Shown: positions 28,634 through 36,678 of the stretch, in pieces
How positions within the stretch are numbered: position 1 is the first letter of the stretch
How the letters are laid out: each line of letters begins with the position of its first letter
Origin: RYN-133 sp036497285
GTDB taxonomy: Bacteria > Actinomycetota > Actinomycetes > Mycobacteriales > Jatrophihabitantaceae
DNA length: 64,000 nucleotides
Direction: 5' to 3'
Assembly: GCA_036497285.1 (NCBI GenBank)
Contig: DASXJR010000077.1
Coordinates: forward strand, 1-64,000
Position numbers and translations under genes: made by a program
The notes under the pieces: generated by a model
What the model saw: the letters and a program-made list of their open reading frames with translations, nothing else
What the model was told of the DNA's origin: nothing
Database searches by the model: none

Positions 28634-28828
28634 ATGCCGACGGTGCGCGTTGTCATCGAGTGTCTGAGCAAGGCGTTGATCGCCGTCTCCGTGATGCTCA
28701 GCCTCGCGATACTCGCTGCCAACCCGCCGCTCGAGACACCGTCCCGTCCGGTCGCCGCAACGCTGCTCGCGCTCGGTATCGCGGGACTCATCGCGCTGCA
28801 TCTCTCGACGCAGCCGTCCCGCCGCTAG
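28634..28828 (+). CDS. Small two-helix membrane protein
   Basis: A predicted 64-residue protein beginning MPTVRVVIECLSKAL with two hydrophobic segments (around residues 12-28 and 40-56) and a basic C-terminus. No family recognised. The frame is open from 28568, but that start would lie inside the divergent LuxR gene. The ribosome-binding site is weak (AAGGAA, about 16 bases away), so existence of the gene is only moderately supported by codon bias and the membrane pattern. Confidence 0.45.
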   Translation: MPTVRVVIECLSKALIAVSVMLSLAILAANPPLETPSRPVAATLLALGIAGLIALHLSTQPSRR

Positions 28829-28835
28829 GTCCGGG

Positions 28836-30035
28836 CTAGGAAACGTCCTGCCGACGCACCCAGACCTCGCGAACGATCAAGAGCAGTGCTGCGGCGATCG
28901 GCAGCGCCAGCAAGGCACCGACCACGCCGCCCAAGGCGCCACCCGCCAGCACGGCGATGATCGTCACGTACTCCGGAACGTCCACCGACGAGCGCATCAC
29001 CCGTGGATAGATCACGTAGCCCTCGAGCGTTTCGTAGATCAGGTAGAAGACGATGCAGGCGATGCCGATCGAGAGCGAGTTCGCGAGTCCGACGATCGAC
29101 ACCAGTGCGGCGCCGGTGATCGACCCGACGAGTGGGATGAGATCGAGAATGGCGACCATCAGCGCCAGCGGCAGGGCGTATTGCGCGAGGCCGACCGACA
29201 GCAGGAACACCAGGCTGACCGTCCCGGCGAGCAGCGCCACTGAGAACGCGCCGATCACGTAGCGGCCGACCCGCCGCAGGATCTCGTCGCCGAGCTGCCC
29301 GACGCGGTCACGGCGAGTAGCCGGCGCCAGCGAGTACAGCGCCCGCTTGAGCGTCGGCAGGCCGGCCAGGAAATAGATGGTCAGGATCATCACCACGACG
29401 GTGGTGACCACCGCGTTGAGGACGGTCAGACCGACGTTGAACACGCCGCCGAACGCGTCGGTGATGAAGTCCGGCTTCTTCAGCTTGGTCTCGATGCTCG
29501 ACAAGATGTGGTACTTCGCGTCGAGGTGCGCAATCGTCTTGTGCTTGCGCAGGTCGTCGAGCAGATGGGGCGCATCGTTGATCAGGGTGGTGACCTGCGC
29601 ACGCAACACGCCGCCCACCACGAAGACGGCGACGGACAGGAAGCACAGAGCCAGCAAGGTCACGAACAGAACCGCCCAGGCCCGCTTCATGCCCCGACGG
29701 ATTGCGAACTCGACGATGGGGTTCAGCCCGACCGCCAGGAACACGGCGATCAGGACCAGGACGAGGACGGACGAGACCTCGCGCACCGCGAAGCCGATGG
29801 CCAGCGCGACGAGCACGCCGAGGGTGGCGGCAAAGCCTTTGTAGAACGCCGATTGCCGCGAGATCGGCCGACCCGGCCGGCCGTACGGGTTGTCATCGTC
29901 GGTCGAGTCGGGGATGGGGTCGTACAGGGAGCCGCGATCGCTCAGCACCTGGTCGTAGTCGTGCTTGGACACTGGCGCGTCGGGGTCGTCGTTGCTGTCG
30001 TCCAGGGGGCTCGTACGCACGCCAGGGTCAGCCAT
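28836..30035 (-). CDS. AI-2E family transporter (PerM-like permease)
   Basis: A 399-residue membrane protein with an acidic 60-residue cytoplasmic N-terminus and about eight membrane segments of the AI-2E/UPF0118 family. Family stretches are AVFLAVGLNPIVEF near the first helices, a long amphipathic middle region (residues 140-190) and ILDLIPLVGSITGAALVS with YETLEGYVIYPRVM near the end. Members export small molecules or exchange ions such as Na+/H+; the substrate here is unknown. GGGGAGGA lies before the ATG. Followed by no co-directional gene for 0.3 kb. Confidence 0.88.
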   Translation of the reverse strand: MADPGVRTSPLDDSNDDPDAPVSKHDYDQVLSDRGSLYDPIPDSTDDDNPYGRPGRPISRQSAFYKGFAATLGVLVALAIGFAVREVSSVLVLVLIAVFLAVGLNPIVEFAIRRGMKRAWAVLFVTLLALCFLSVAVFVVGGVLRAQVTTLINDAPHLLDDLRKHKTIAHLDAKYHILSSIETKLKKPDFITDAFGGVFNVGLTVLNAVVTTVVVMILTIYFLAGLPTLKRALYSLAPATRRDRVGQLGDEILRRVGRYVIGAFSVALLAGTVSLVFLLSVGLAQYALPLALMVAILDLIPLVGSITGAALVSIVGLANSLSIGIACIVFYLIYETLEGYVIYPRVMRSSVDVPEYVTIIAVLAGGALGGVVGALLALPIAAALLLIVREVWVRRQDVS

Positions 30036-30055
30036 GGGTCCTCCCCGTAGCCCGA

Positions 30056-30280
30056 CTACATCTCGCCGATGACCACGCCGGGCAGGTCGGGCTCGACCCG
30101 CACGACGGTCGCAACCGGCGGTTGCTCGCCCTCTGCCGCATAGCGCTCGGCCAGAGTCAGCGTGAATGCCTGCGCCACGTCGTAGTCCTCGAACGGGCCG
30201 ATCGCGCGCGGTGTGGTGGAGAAGCCGGAGTCATCACCGGTCAGGACGACAACGAAAATCGGCGTTTCGGACACAGCCAT
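30056..30280 (-). CDS. Small hypothetical protein
   Basis: A 74-residue acidic protein beginning MAVSETPIFVVVLTGDDSGF and ending VVIGEM, with alternating strand-like and helical stretches. No known domain is recognised. GGAGG lies 12 bases before the ATG. It is in line with the EcsC-like gene upstream (9-base gap) and the AI-2E gene downstream (20-base gap), so the three may form one operon. Codon use is like the neighbours. Confidence 0.6.
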   Translation of the reverse strand: MAVSETPIFVVVLTGDDSGFSTTPRAIGPFEDYDVAQAFTLTLAERYAAEGEQPPVATVVRVEPDLPGVVIGEM

Positions 30281-30289
30281 GGACAGTAC

Positions 30290-31039
30290 CTACCTCCGCG
30301 GGAATGGGACGAGACGCCGCGCGGTCGCGCGGACCTTGCTGTGGCCGACGTCGGCTTCCGGCGTGTTTTCGACGTCGATCACGGGATCCGGGAAGCGGGC
30401 CGGTGCTGGTCCGAAGGCCCGACGGGCCGAGCGCACCACGCTACTGCCGAGCGCCGCGTTTCCGGCGGCGCCGAATCCGGCGCCGATGCCTAACGGCAGC
30501 GCCCGGCCCATGACCAGCGCGCCCTGCTTGGCGCCGAACCGGGCCAGGAAGAGGTTTGTGGCGTTCGTGGTGAGCGCGGTGAGGTCGGGTGCGGCGGTCC
30601 GGCCGAGCGCGCGCGCCCAGTGCTTGGCTTCCACCTCGCCGCCGGCCATCGCGGCCTCGCCAAGCTCGCCGAGCAGCACCGTGAGCACCATCGCGCGTCG
30701 CAGTTGCGGGTCGTGCGCGGGAACGCCGTGGATCTCGGCGAGCGCGAGGACGAACATGGCGGTCGCGGACAGGAACGTCGCGATCTCTGCGCCGGTGGCG
30801 GCGACGGACGTGCCTGTGCCCACCCCGGGAAGCGCCGCGGCGCCGCCGGAGAGCGCGCCGGTGCCGACCACGGTGGCAAGGTAGCGGCGCTCGAGTTGCA
30901 CGACGACATCGGCCGGGGTCGCGGTCGGCCTGCGGCGGCGGATCCGCATCACGTAGCCGGCGACGACGGGCCGCTGGATCGCCAACGCACGGTCGAGGGC
31001 GGCATCGAGCGCGCGCTCGACCCGCTTCGGCACCGGCAT
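30290..31039 (-). CDS. EcsC-like/hypothetical protein with hydrophobic core
   Basis: A 249-residue protein. Basic N-terminus (MPVPKRVERALDAALDRAL), then an Ala/Gly-rich hydrophobic region with ALPGVGTGTSVAATGAEIATF, resembling the EcsC family and related uncharacterised actinobacterial proteins. A second small-residue segment (GIGAGFGAAGNAALG) lies near residue 200. The ATG at 31039 is preferred because AGGGGG is 9 bases upstream; an ATG at 31048 is too close to it, and the frame is open to 31135. Function unknown; family assignment tentative. Confidence 0.6.
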   Translation of the reverse strand: MPVPKRVERALDAALDRALAIQRPVVAGYVMRIRRRRPTATPADVVVQLERRYLATVVGTGALSGGAAALPGVGTGTSVAATGAEIATFLSATAMFVLALAEIHGVPAHDPQLRRAMVLTVLLGELGEAAMAGGEVEAKHWARALGRTAAPDLTALTTNATNLFLARFGAKQGALVMGRALPLGIGAGFGAAGNAALGSSVVRSARRAFGPAPARFPDPVIDVENTPEADVGHSKVRATARRLVPFPRR

Positions 31040-31144
31040 CCGGCTCATCCCCCTGGGTATGTTCACCCGGCTCTCCTCGCACCGCACATCCAACGTCCAG
31101 GCACTGCCTCGCACCGACCGTACCCACCGGAGCACGATGACCTG

Positions 31145-31885
31145 GTGCGCGCACTACTGCCCGAGCCGGGTTCGGGCGATGCCGACGTCCCGGTCGATCT
31201 GCACCACCACTACGCGACGGACTGGCTCGAGCCCGGCGGCATTCGTGCCAACATGATCGTCGGCGTCGACGGCGCAGCGGCGGTGCAGGGGCTCTCCGGC
31301 GGCCTGCAGTCTCCGGGCGACCACCGGGTTTTCGCCGCACTCCGGGATCTGGCGGACGTCGTTCTCGTCGGCTGGGCGACCGCGGCGGCCGAGAACTACG
31401 GGCCGGCTCGTCCCGAGGCGTCGGCCCGTGCACGGTGGGGACTGCGGCCCGAGCTGCCGATTGCGATCGTCAGCAAATCGCTCGCCATCGACACCGGGGC
31501 ACGACTGTTCACCGACAACCGTCCGCTCGTCGTGACCTGCGCGAACTCGGACGAAGGGCGTCGGGCCGAACTCGGGCGTCACGCCGACGTGCTCGTCTGC
31601 GGCACGGACACCGTCGACTTCGGTGCGGTGCGCGCGGAGCTGGGTGAGCGCGGGCTGACCCGGGTGCTGTGCGAAGGTGGCCCGCGTCTGCTGGGGCTGG
31701 TGATCGCCACAGGCGAGCTGGACGAGCTGTGTCTGAGCCTGTCGCCACTGGCCGCTGGTCCGGGGCCGGGCCGGATCGTCGCCGGTGCCGGCTGGGCTTC
31801 GGCGCCGCGACGGCTGCGGCTCCGCGGCCTGCTCGAGGACGACGGCGCGCTGTTCCTGCGGTATTCGGCTCGACAGCGTGGGTGA
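31145..31885 (+). CDS. RibD C-terminal-like reductase (pyrimidine reductase family)
   Basis: A 246-residue dihydrofolate reductase-fold protein of the RibD C-terminal family. The NADPH-fold elements are IRANMIVGVDGAAAV, VLVGWATAAAENYG, LCEGGPRLLGLVI and DELCLSLSPL. Such stand-alone proteins are annotated as pyrimidine reductases, but a riboflavin role is not demonstrated by context: no other rib gene is near. The start is uncertain; GTG 31145 follows GGAG by 12 bases. CACGAT 6 bases upstream is a weak leaderless signal. Divergent from the EcsC-like gene. Confidence 0.75.
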   Translation: MRALLPEPGSGDADVPVDLHHHYATDWLEPGGIRANMIVGVDGAAAVQGLSGGLQSPGDHRVFAALRDLADVVLVGWATAAAENYGPARPEASARARWGLRPELPIAIVSKSLAIDTGARLFTDNRPLVVTCANSDEGRRAELGRHADVLVCGTDTVDFGAVRAELGERGLTRVLCEGGPRLLGLVIATGELDELCLSLSPLAAGPGPGRIVAGAGWASAPRRLRLRGLLEDDGALFLRYSARQRG

Positions 31886-31894
31886 CGATGAGGC

Positions 31895-32365
31895 ATGTCC
31901 ACTCCCCTGGTCCGGCTCGCGTCCGCCGCCGACGCCGCTGCCGTCGGGGCCCTCCTGCACGACTTCAACACCGAGTTCGGCGACCCGACCCCGGGCGCTC
32001 ATGCCCTGGCCGCACGGATCGTCGAGCTGATGTCGATCGACACGTCGGTCATCGTGGGCAGGTCCGGCGCTGACGGGTTGGACGGCTTGGCGGTGCTGCG
32101 GTTCCGTCCCTCGATCTGGACGCCGAATTTGGAGTGCTACCTCGCGGAGCTGTACGTGGCGCCGGCCGAGCGCGGTAACGGACTTGGCCGCGCGCTGATG
32201 CTCGCCGCCATGGACCATGCCCGCGAGCGCGGCGCCGACTACATGGACCTCGGCACCGACGAGACCGACACCGCGGCCCGCGCACTGTACGAGAGCCTCG
32301 GCTTCGACAACCACAACGGTCGTACGGACGGCCCGACCAGCTACTTCTACGAGCGCGACCTCTGA
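31895..32365 (+). CDS. GNAT-family N-acetyltransferase
   Basis: A 156-residue acetyl-CoA-dependent acetyltransferase fold. YLAELYVAPAERGNGLGRAL contains the acetyl-CoA pyrophosphate-binding loop (RGNGLG) and YMDLGTDETDTAARALYESL the last helix region common in the family. The acceptor is unknown. ATG at 31895, 9 bases after the reductase gene, so both are likely co-transcribed. Confidence 0.85.
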   Translation: MSTPLVRLASAADAAAVGALLHDFNTEFGDPTPGAHALAARIVELMSIDTSVIVGRSGADGLDGLAVLRFRPSIWTPNLECYLAELYVAPAERGNGLGRALMLAAMDHARERGADYMDLGTDETDTAARALYESLGFDNHNGRTDGPTSYFYERDL

Positions 32366-32402
32366 TCGCAACGGGTGAGCTGTCCGCCGGCGTCATGACG
32401 GT

Positions 32403-34010
32403 GTGCACCTTGCGCGGTACATCTCGGTAGCGGTCGTCCTCGCGGCAACGGCGTGCACGAGCGACCGAGCGGCGGTGCCGCTGTCGACGCCGACACCGGC
32501 CGTGGTCGGGCAACCGCCCGGCGATCGACCCGATGGGGAGCCAACGCCGTCGCGCTCCGCGACGACACCCCGCAGGCCACCACGGCCAAAACCTCCGTCG
32601 CGCTCGGACTTCCGGGTCCTGTCCGCGGCCCGGTCAGGTCCGTCGACGGCGGTGATGGCCGGCCGGTGGAACTGTGCCCGGCAGGTCGGGCGCGGCTGCG
32701 CCGGGCTGTTCCACAGCACGGACGGCGGGCGCACCTGGCGCCGGATGGCGACACCGGCCATCGGGTGGCCGGGTGACGTGATCGTCGCCGCCGGCCGCGG
32801 CGATGTCACCTGGCTGCTCGCGCACCCCGGCCGTAACGGCATCGTCTATCGAATCCGCGACCGCGGCGGGCACTGGACGAAGCTGCCGCTGACCCACGTC
32901 GGCGCGATCGTGACGTCGCGCGGGCACGCCTACCTTGCCGACCGAGCCGGGCTCTACGTCGCGTCGGCCGCGAGCCGCGTCGTCACCCGGGTGGGGCCTT
33001 CCACCGGACCCTCGCTCGTCGCTGCCGCGGGGCGCGTCTACAACTTCGCCGCCGGCTTTCGCGACTCGTCGGGCAGCGCGCTCACGGTCGTCGCGGGCGC
33101 CCGCGAGTGGCGGCGACACCTGCCGTGCCGCGGATACACGTGGAGCGGGGCACTCGCCGCAGCATCCGACGACCTGACCGCGGTCTGCGGGGGCGAGCCC
33201 GGAATGGGCCAGCAACTCAAGATCGCGTACCGGTCCACCGACGACGGACGCACCTGGCGCAGGCAGAGCGTGCCGCCGTCCGTCGGGTACATCGGCGACG
33301 GAGCGGTCGGTGCGGCCGGTGCGTTCTTCACCGGCGGCCGGATGCCACTGCTCGTCACCGCCGACCACGCGCGGCACTGGCGCTGGATCGTCATGCGGCC
33401 GGCGGATGGCGCCGGGGGCGGCCAGGTCGGCTTCGCCGGCCCGCGGTACGGCTGGACCGTCCAGGGTGACTACCTGACCCGGCTCTACCTGACCGACGAC
33501 GGCGGCGCGCACTGGCGCCGGTCACACAGCCCGTTCGCGTTCCGCCGACCCGAGCCCTGCCGGACATCGACGCTGTCGATGCGGGTCGTGCCGAAAGGCG
33601 CGGCGATGAGCCAGACCCTGTCGATCCTCGTCCTGACCAACCGCGGACGGACGCCGTGCACCCTGACCGGGTACCCCCGCATCGGCTCAGCGGCAGGCGA
33701 TCGGGCCGGCAGCCGCTCCCGCGCGATTCCGATCACGGTGCGCGACTCAGACACGTTCTTCCGTCCCGATCCTGGCCCGCGGCGCATCGTGCTGCGGGCC
33801 GGGGCGTCCGCATCGGCCGCGCTCGAGACAGTTACCGCCTACAGCGGCGGCAAGTACCTCGACGAGATCCGCTCCATCCAGGTTGGTGCGCCGAACGACG
33901 GTGTCAGCCGTGCGGTGCGCTGTCGTCTGCCGGCCACCGGCCCACACCGGCGCGACCTGGTCGAGGTCACCGCCCTCGTCGCCGGCGACGACGGTCCGCC
34001 CGATCGCTGA
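32403..34010 (+). CDS. Lipoprotein with Asp-box repeats fused to DUF4232
   Basis: A 535-residue exported protein. The N-terminus ends in a lipobox (LAATAC), then a Pro/Arg-rich linker. Residues about 70-380 form a beta-propeller-like region with Asp-box motifs STDGGRTWRR, STDDGRTWRR and TDDGGAHWRR, as in sialidases and photosystem-stability proteins. Residues about 390-530 resemble DUF4232 (LSILVLTNRGRTPCTLTGYP). No sialidase catalytic set is apparent, so a binding role on the cell surface is more likely. GTG start at 32403 without a clear ribosome-binding site. Confidence 0.75.
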   Translation: MHLARYISVAVVLAATACTSDRAAVPLSTPTPAVVGQPPGDRPDGEPTPSRSATTPRRPPRPKPPSRSDFRVLSAARSGPSTAVMAGRWNCARQVGRGCAGLFHSTDGGRTWRRMATPAIGWPGDVIVAAGRGDVTWLLAHPGRNGIVYRIRDRGGHWTKLPLTHVGAIVTSRGHAYLADRAGLYVASAASRVVTRVGPSTGPSLVAAAGRVYNFAAGFRDSSGSALTVVAGAREWRRHLPCRGYTWSGALAAASDDLTAVCGGEPGMGQQLKIAYRSTDDGRTWRRQSVPPSVGYIGDGAVGAAGAFFTGGRMPLLVTADHARHWRWIVMRPADGAGGGQVGFAGPRYGWTVQGDYLTRLYLTDDGGAHWRRSHSPFAFRRPEPCRTSTLSMRVVPKGAAMSQTLSILVLTNRGRTPCTLTGYPRIGSAAGDRAGSRSRAIPITVRDSDTFFRPDPGPRRIVLRAGASASAALETVTAYSGGKYLDEIRSIQVGAPNDGVSRAVRCRLPATGPHRRDLVEVTALVAGDDGPPDR

Positions 34011-34029
34011 CCACCAGGCGGCCGAGGTC

Positions 34030-35094
34030 TCACCCGCCGAGGCCGGGGACGATGTCGTCGAGACGGAACGTGAGCGGCTGCTCGAGCTGCTCGTACGTGC
34101 ACGACTCGGGGGTGCGGTCCGGGCGCCAGCGGTTGAACTGTGCGGTGTGCCGGAACCGCTCGCCTTCCATGTGGTCGTAGCGCACCTCGACCACGAGCTC
34201 CGGGCGCAGCGGTACGAAGGAAAGGTCCTTGCCCGCGTTCCAGCGCGAGCCCTCACCCTTGCGCGGAGTACGTTCGCCGGCCAGGTGGGCCGCCCAGTCC
34301 CACGGATGGCCCTCGAAGTCGGTCACCAGTGGCTGCAGTTCGGTGAACAGCTCCTTGCGCCGCTGCATCGGGAACGCCCCGATCACTCCGACCGACACCA
34401 GCGTGGCGTCACGGTAGAGCCCGAGCATGAGTGACCCGATCGCTTCCGGGCCCGACTTGTGCAGCCGGTACCCGGCCACGACGCAATCGGCCGTGCGCTC
34501 GTGCTTGATCTTGAACATCACCCGCTTGTCCGGCTGGTAGGTGCCGTCGAGCGGCTTGGCGACCACGCCGTCCAGCCCGGCGCCCTCGTACTCGGTGAAC
34601 CAGCGTTTGGCCTCGTCGATGTCGGCGGTCGCCGGGGTGACGTGGACGGACGGACCGGCGCCGGCGAGCGCCTCGACGAGCGCGGCGCGGCGCTGCGCGA
34701 ACGGACGCTCGGTGAGGTCTTCGTCGCCGAGCGCGAGCAGGTCGAAGGCGATGAACGAGGCGGGGGTCTGTCCGGCGAGCATGCGTACCCGTGATTCGGC
34801 CGGATGGATGCGCTGCTGCAGCGCCTCGAAGTCCAGCCCGCGTGGCGTGGCGATCACGATCTCGCCGTCGATCACACAGCGGTCGGGCAGTTCGGTCTTC
34901 ATGGCCGCGACCAGCTCCGGGAAATACCGAGTCATCGGCCGCTCGTTGCGACTGCCCAACTCCACCTCGTCCCCGTCGCGGAAGCAGATCGAACGGAAGC
35001 CGTCCCACTTCGGCTCGTACGACGCGCCGGGCGGAATCGCCGGCACCGCCTTGGCGAGCATCGGCGACACGGGGGGAAGCACCGGCAACCTCAT
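34030..35094 (-). CDS. ATP-dependent DNA ligase, LigC-like
   Basis: A 354-residue two-domain ligase. The adenylation lysine is Lys 29 in EPKWDGFR (motif I); VIDGEIVI (motif III), GLDGVVAK (motif IV) and VMFKIK (motif V) follow, then an OB domain ending with RWRPDR. It lacks the long N-terminal DNA-binding domain of replicative ligases and is not fused to polymerase or nuclease domains, as in mycobacterial LigC. Start MRLPVLPP at 35094; CAGAAT 7 bases upstream resembles a -10. A stand-alone LigD-type polymerase is encoded 10 kb away, and the two may act in the same gap-filling repair. Confidence 0.9.
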   Translation of the reverse strand: MRLPVLPPVSPMLAKAVPAIPPGASYEPKWDGFRSICFRDGDEVELGSRNERPMTRYFPELVAAMKTELPDRCVIDGEIVIATPRGLDFEALQQRIHPAESRVRMLAGQTPASFIAFDLLALGDEDLTERPFAQRRAALVEALAGAGPSVHVTPATADIDEAKRWFTEYEGAGLDGVVAKPLDGTYQPDKRVMFKIKHERTADCVVAGYRLHKSGPEAIGSLMLGLYRDATLVSVGVIGAFPMQRRKELFTELQPLVTDFEGHPWDWAAHLAGERTPRKGEGSRWNAGKDLSFVPLRPELVVEVRYDHMEGERFRHTAQFNRWRPDRTPESCTYEQLEQPLTFRLDDIVPGLGG

Positions 35095-35297
35095 GGGCCC
35101 AATTCTGGACCAAGGAGCCACATCAAGCCTACGTAAAGATTTCCCGGAGAGACGTTTCCTAGGTTGCAGTTGAACTCACACGTATTTTACAGTGGATCCA
35201 GGTCGACCGGGCTTCCGGAACGTACGACCGCACGAGCCGAGAAATCCCCCGCGCCGCATCGACGGCGCGTCCGACTCGTCGCCAGAGGAACCCCGCA

Positions 35298-36515
35298 ATG
35301 ACCGCACTGGGTCCGGCCGCAGCAACCCCGAGCGCTGTAAGCGCTAACGGGATCGCTCTCGACGCCGCTCTCGACACCGCTGGACCCGACACCGCCGACC
35401 TCGAACTCGCCCTGACCACGCTCCCGCCCGGCCGAGGCCGCCTGATCGTGATGCTTCCGGCGCACAACGAACAGGCCGGGATCGACCACGCGATCGATTC
35501 GCTGGCCGGCCAGACCCGCCGCCCGGATCTCGTCGTGGTCGTTCCGGACAACTGCACCGACCGCACCGCCGAACTCGCGGCCGCGCACGACGGCGTCGTC
35601 GTCGCGCCGAGCCGGAACAACGAGCACAAGAAGGCGGGCGCGCTCAACCAGATCCTGGCCCGCATGCTGCCGCTGCTCGAGGCCGACGACGCGATCATGG
35701 TCATGGACGCGGACTCGGCCCTCGACCACGAGTTCCTCGGCGCCGCGCTCACCAAGCTTGGCAAGCCGGCCCGCGGCGACACGACCGTCATCGGCGGCGT
35801 CGGCGGCACGTTCCGCGGCGGCGAGGGCGGCGGCTTCGTCGGCATGCTGCAGCGCAACGAGTACGCCCGCTACGCCCGCGACGTGCGCCGGCGCAAGGGC
35901 AAGGTGCTGGTGCTCACCGGCACCGCCGCGATCTTCCGCGTCGACGTGCTGCGCAAGGTCATCGAGGCCCGGGCGAACGGCACGCTGCCCGGCGGCGCCG
36001 CCGCTGGAATCGGTCAGGTCTACGACACGAACGTCCTCACCGAGGACAACGAGCTCACCCTCGCGCTGCTGCACCTCGGCTACGGCATCCTCAGCCCGAA
36101 GGAGTGCCTGCTCGAGACCGAGATCATGACGAGCTGGAAGTCGCTGTGGGACCAGCGGCTGCGCTGGAAGCGCGGCGCGCTCGAGAACCTGATCGACTAC
36201 GGCCTGACCCGCGTGACGTGGCGGTACTGGGGCCGGCAGGTGCTCACCCACGTCGGCGTTCTGGTCACCGCGATCTACCTGTTGTCGGTCGCGTACTCGC
36301 TTCTCTTCGCCGGGACCGTCCACCTGCACCCGGTCTGGACCCTCGTCACGCTCGTCTTCACCGCCGAGCGGGTCGTGTCGGTGCGCGAGCGCGGCCGGCT
36401 CCAGATGCTGTTCGCGTCACTTCTCGTGGTCGAGATGGCGTTCGACTTCTTCCTGCAAGCAACCCAGGCCAAGGCGCTCTGGGACACCCTCAGGCACTCC
36501 GAGAAGAACTGGTGA
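35298..36515 (+). CDS. Processive family 2 glycosyltransferase (polysaccharide synthase-like)
   Basis: A 405-residue GT2 enzyme. The synthase motifs are all present: DNCTD near 84, DAD at 137-139, TED at 248-250 and QRLRW at 286-290, followed by about three membrane segments (315-400). This is the layout of cellulose, chitin and hyaluronan synthases, which polymerise a UDP-sugar and extrude the chain. AGAGGAA precedes the ATG. The 200-base upstream region is relatively A/T-rich and probably holds the promoter. Next come a tiny LAxTG protein (same strand) and a secreted GH26-like hydrolase (opposite strand), suggesting an exopolysaccharide locus. The sugar is unknown. Confidence 0.87.
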   Translation: MTALGPAAATPSAVSANGIALDAALDTAGPDTADLELALTTLPPGRGRLIVMLPAHNEQAGIDHAIDSLAGQTRRPDLVVVVPDNCTDRTAELAAAHDGVVVAPSRNNEHKKAGALNQILARMLPLLEADDAIMVMDADSALDHEFLGAALTKLGKPARGDTTVIGGVGGTFRGGEGGGFVGMLQRNEYARYARDVRRRKGKVLVLTGTAAIFRVDVLRKVIEARANGTLPGGAAAGIGQVYDTNVLTEDNELTLALLHLGYGILSPKECLLETEIMTSWKSLWDQRLRWKRGALENLIDYGLTRVTWRYWGRQVLTHVGVLVTAIYLLSVAYSLLFAGTVHLHPVWTLVTLVFTAERVVSVRERGRLQMLFASLLVVEMAFDFFLQATQAKALWDTLRHSEKNW

Positions 36516-36520
36516 TCTAG

Positions 36521-36673
36521 ATGTACAACACCGCTGGAACCGCTGGAGCGACTGCCACTGTCGGTGGTCTCGCCGCGACCGGCCTCAACGTCCTGTGGCT
36601 GCTGCTCGCCGCCTTCGCGCTGCTCGGCGCGGGCATGGCAATCATGCGGCTGGTGCCCCGCCGAGAGGGGTGA
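36521..36673 (+). CDS. 50-residue protein consisting of an LAxTG-type sorting signal
   Basis: Too short for usual gene callers but clearly laid out: MYNTAGTAGATATVGG, then LAATG, a hydrophobic stretch of about 20 residues, and a basic end RLVPRREG. LAxTG plus hydrophobic segment plus positive tail is the sorting signal recognised by class E sortases of high-GC actinobacteria. Only some 17 residues precede the motif and there is no signal peptide. It starts 5 bases after the glycosyltransferase stop, so the two are likely cotranslated. It may simply be a small membrane protein acting with the synthase. Confidence 0.7.
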   Translation: MYNTAGTAGATATVGGLAATGLNVLWLLLAAFALLGAGMAIMRLVPRREG

Positions 36674-36678
36674 GGCGA

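Noticed and set aside
35122..35297. Cyclic-dinucleotide riboswitch before the GT2 synthase
   Set aside because: The region is relatively A/T-rich and suggestive of a promoter, but I see no conserved c-di-GMP or c-di-AMP aptamer motifs.
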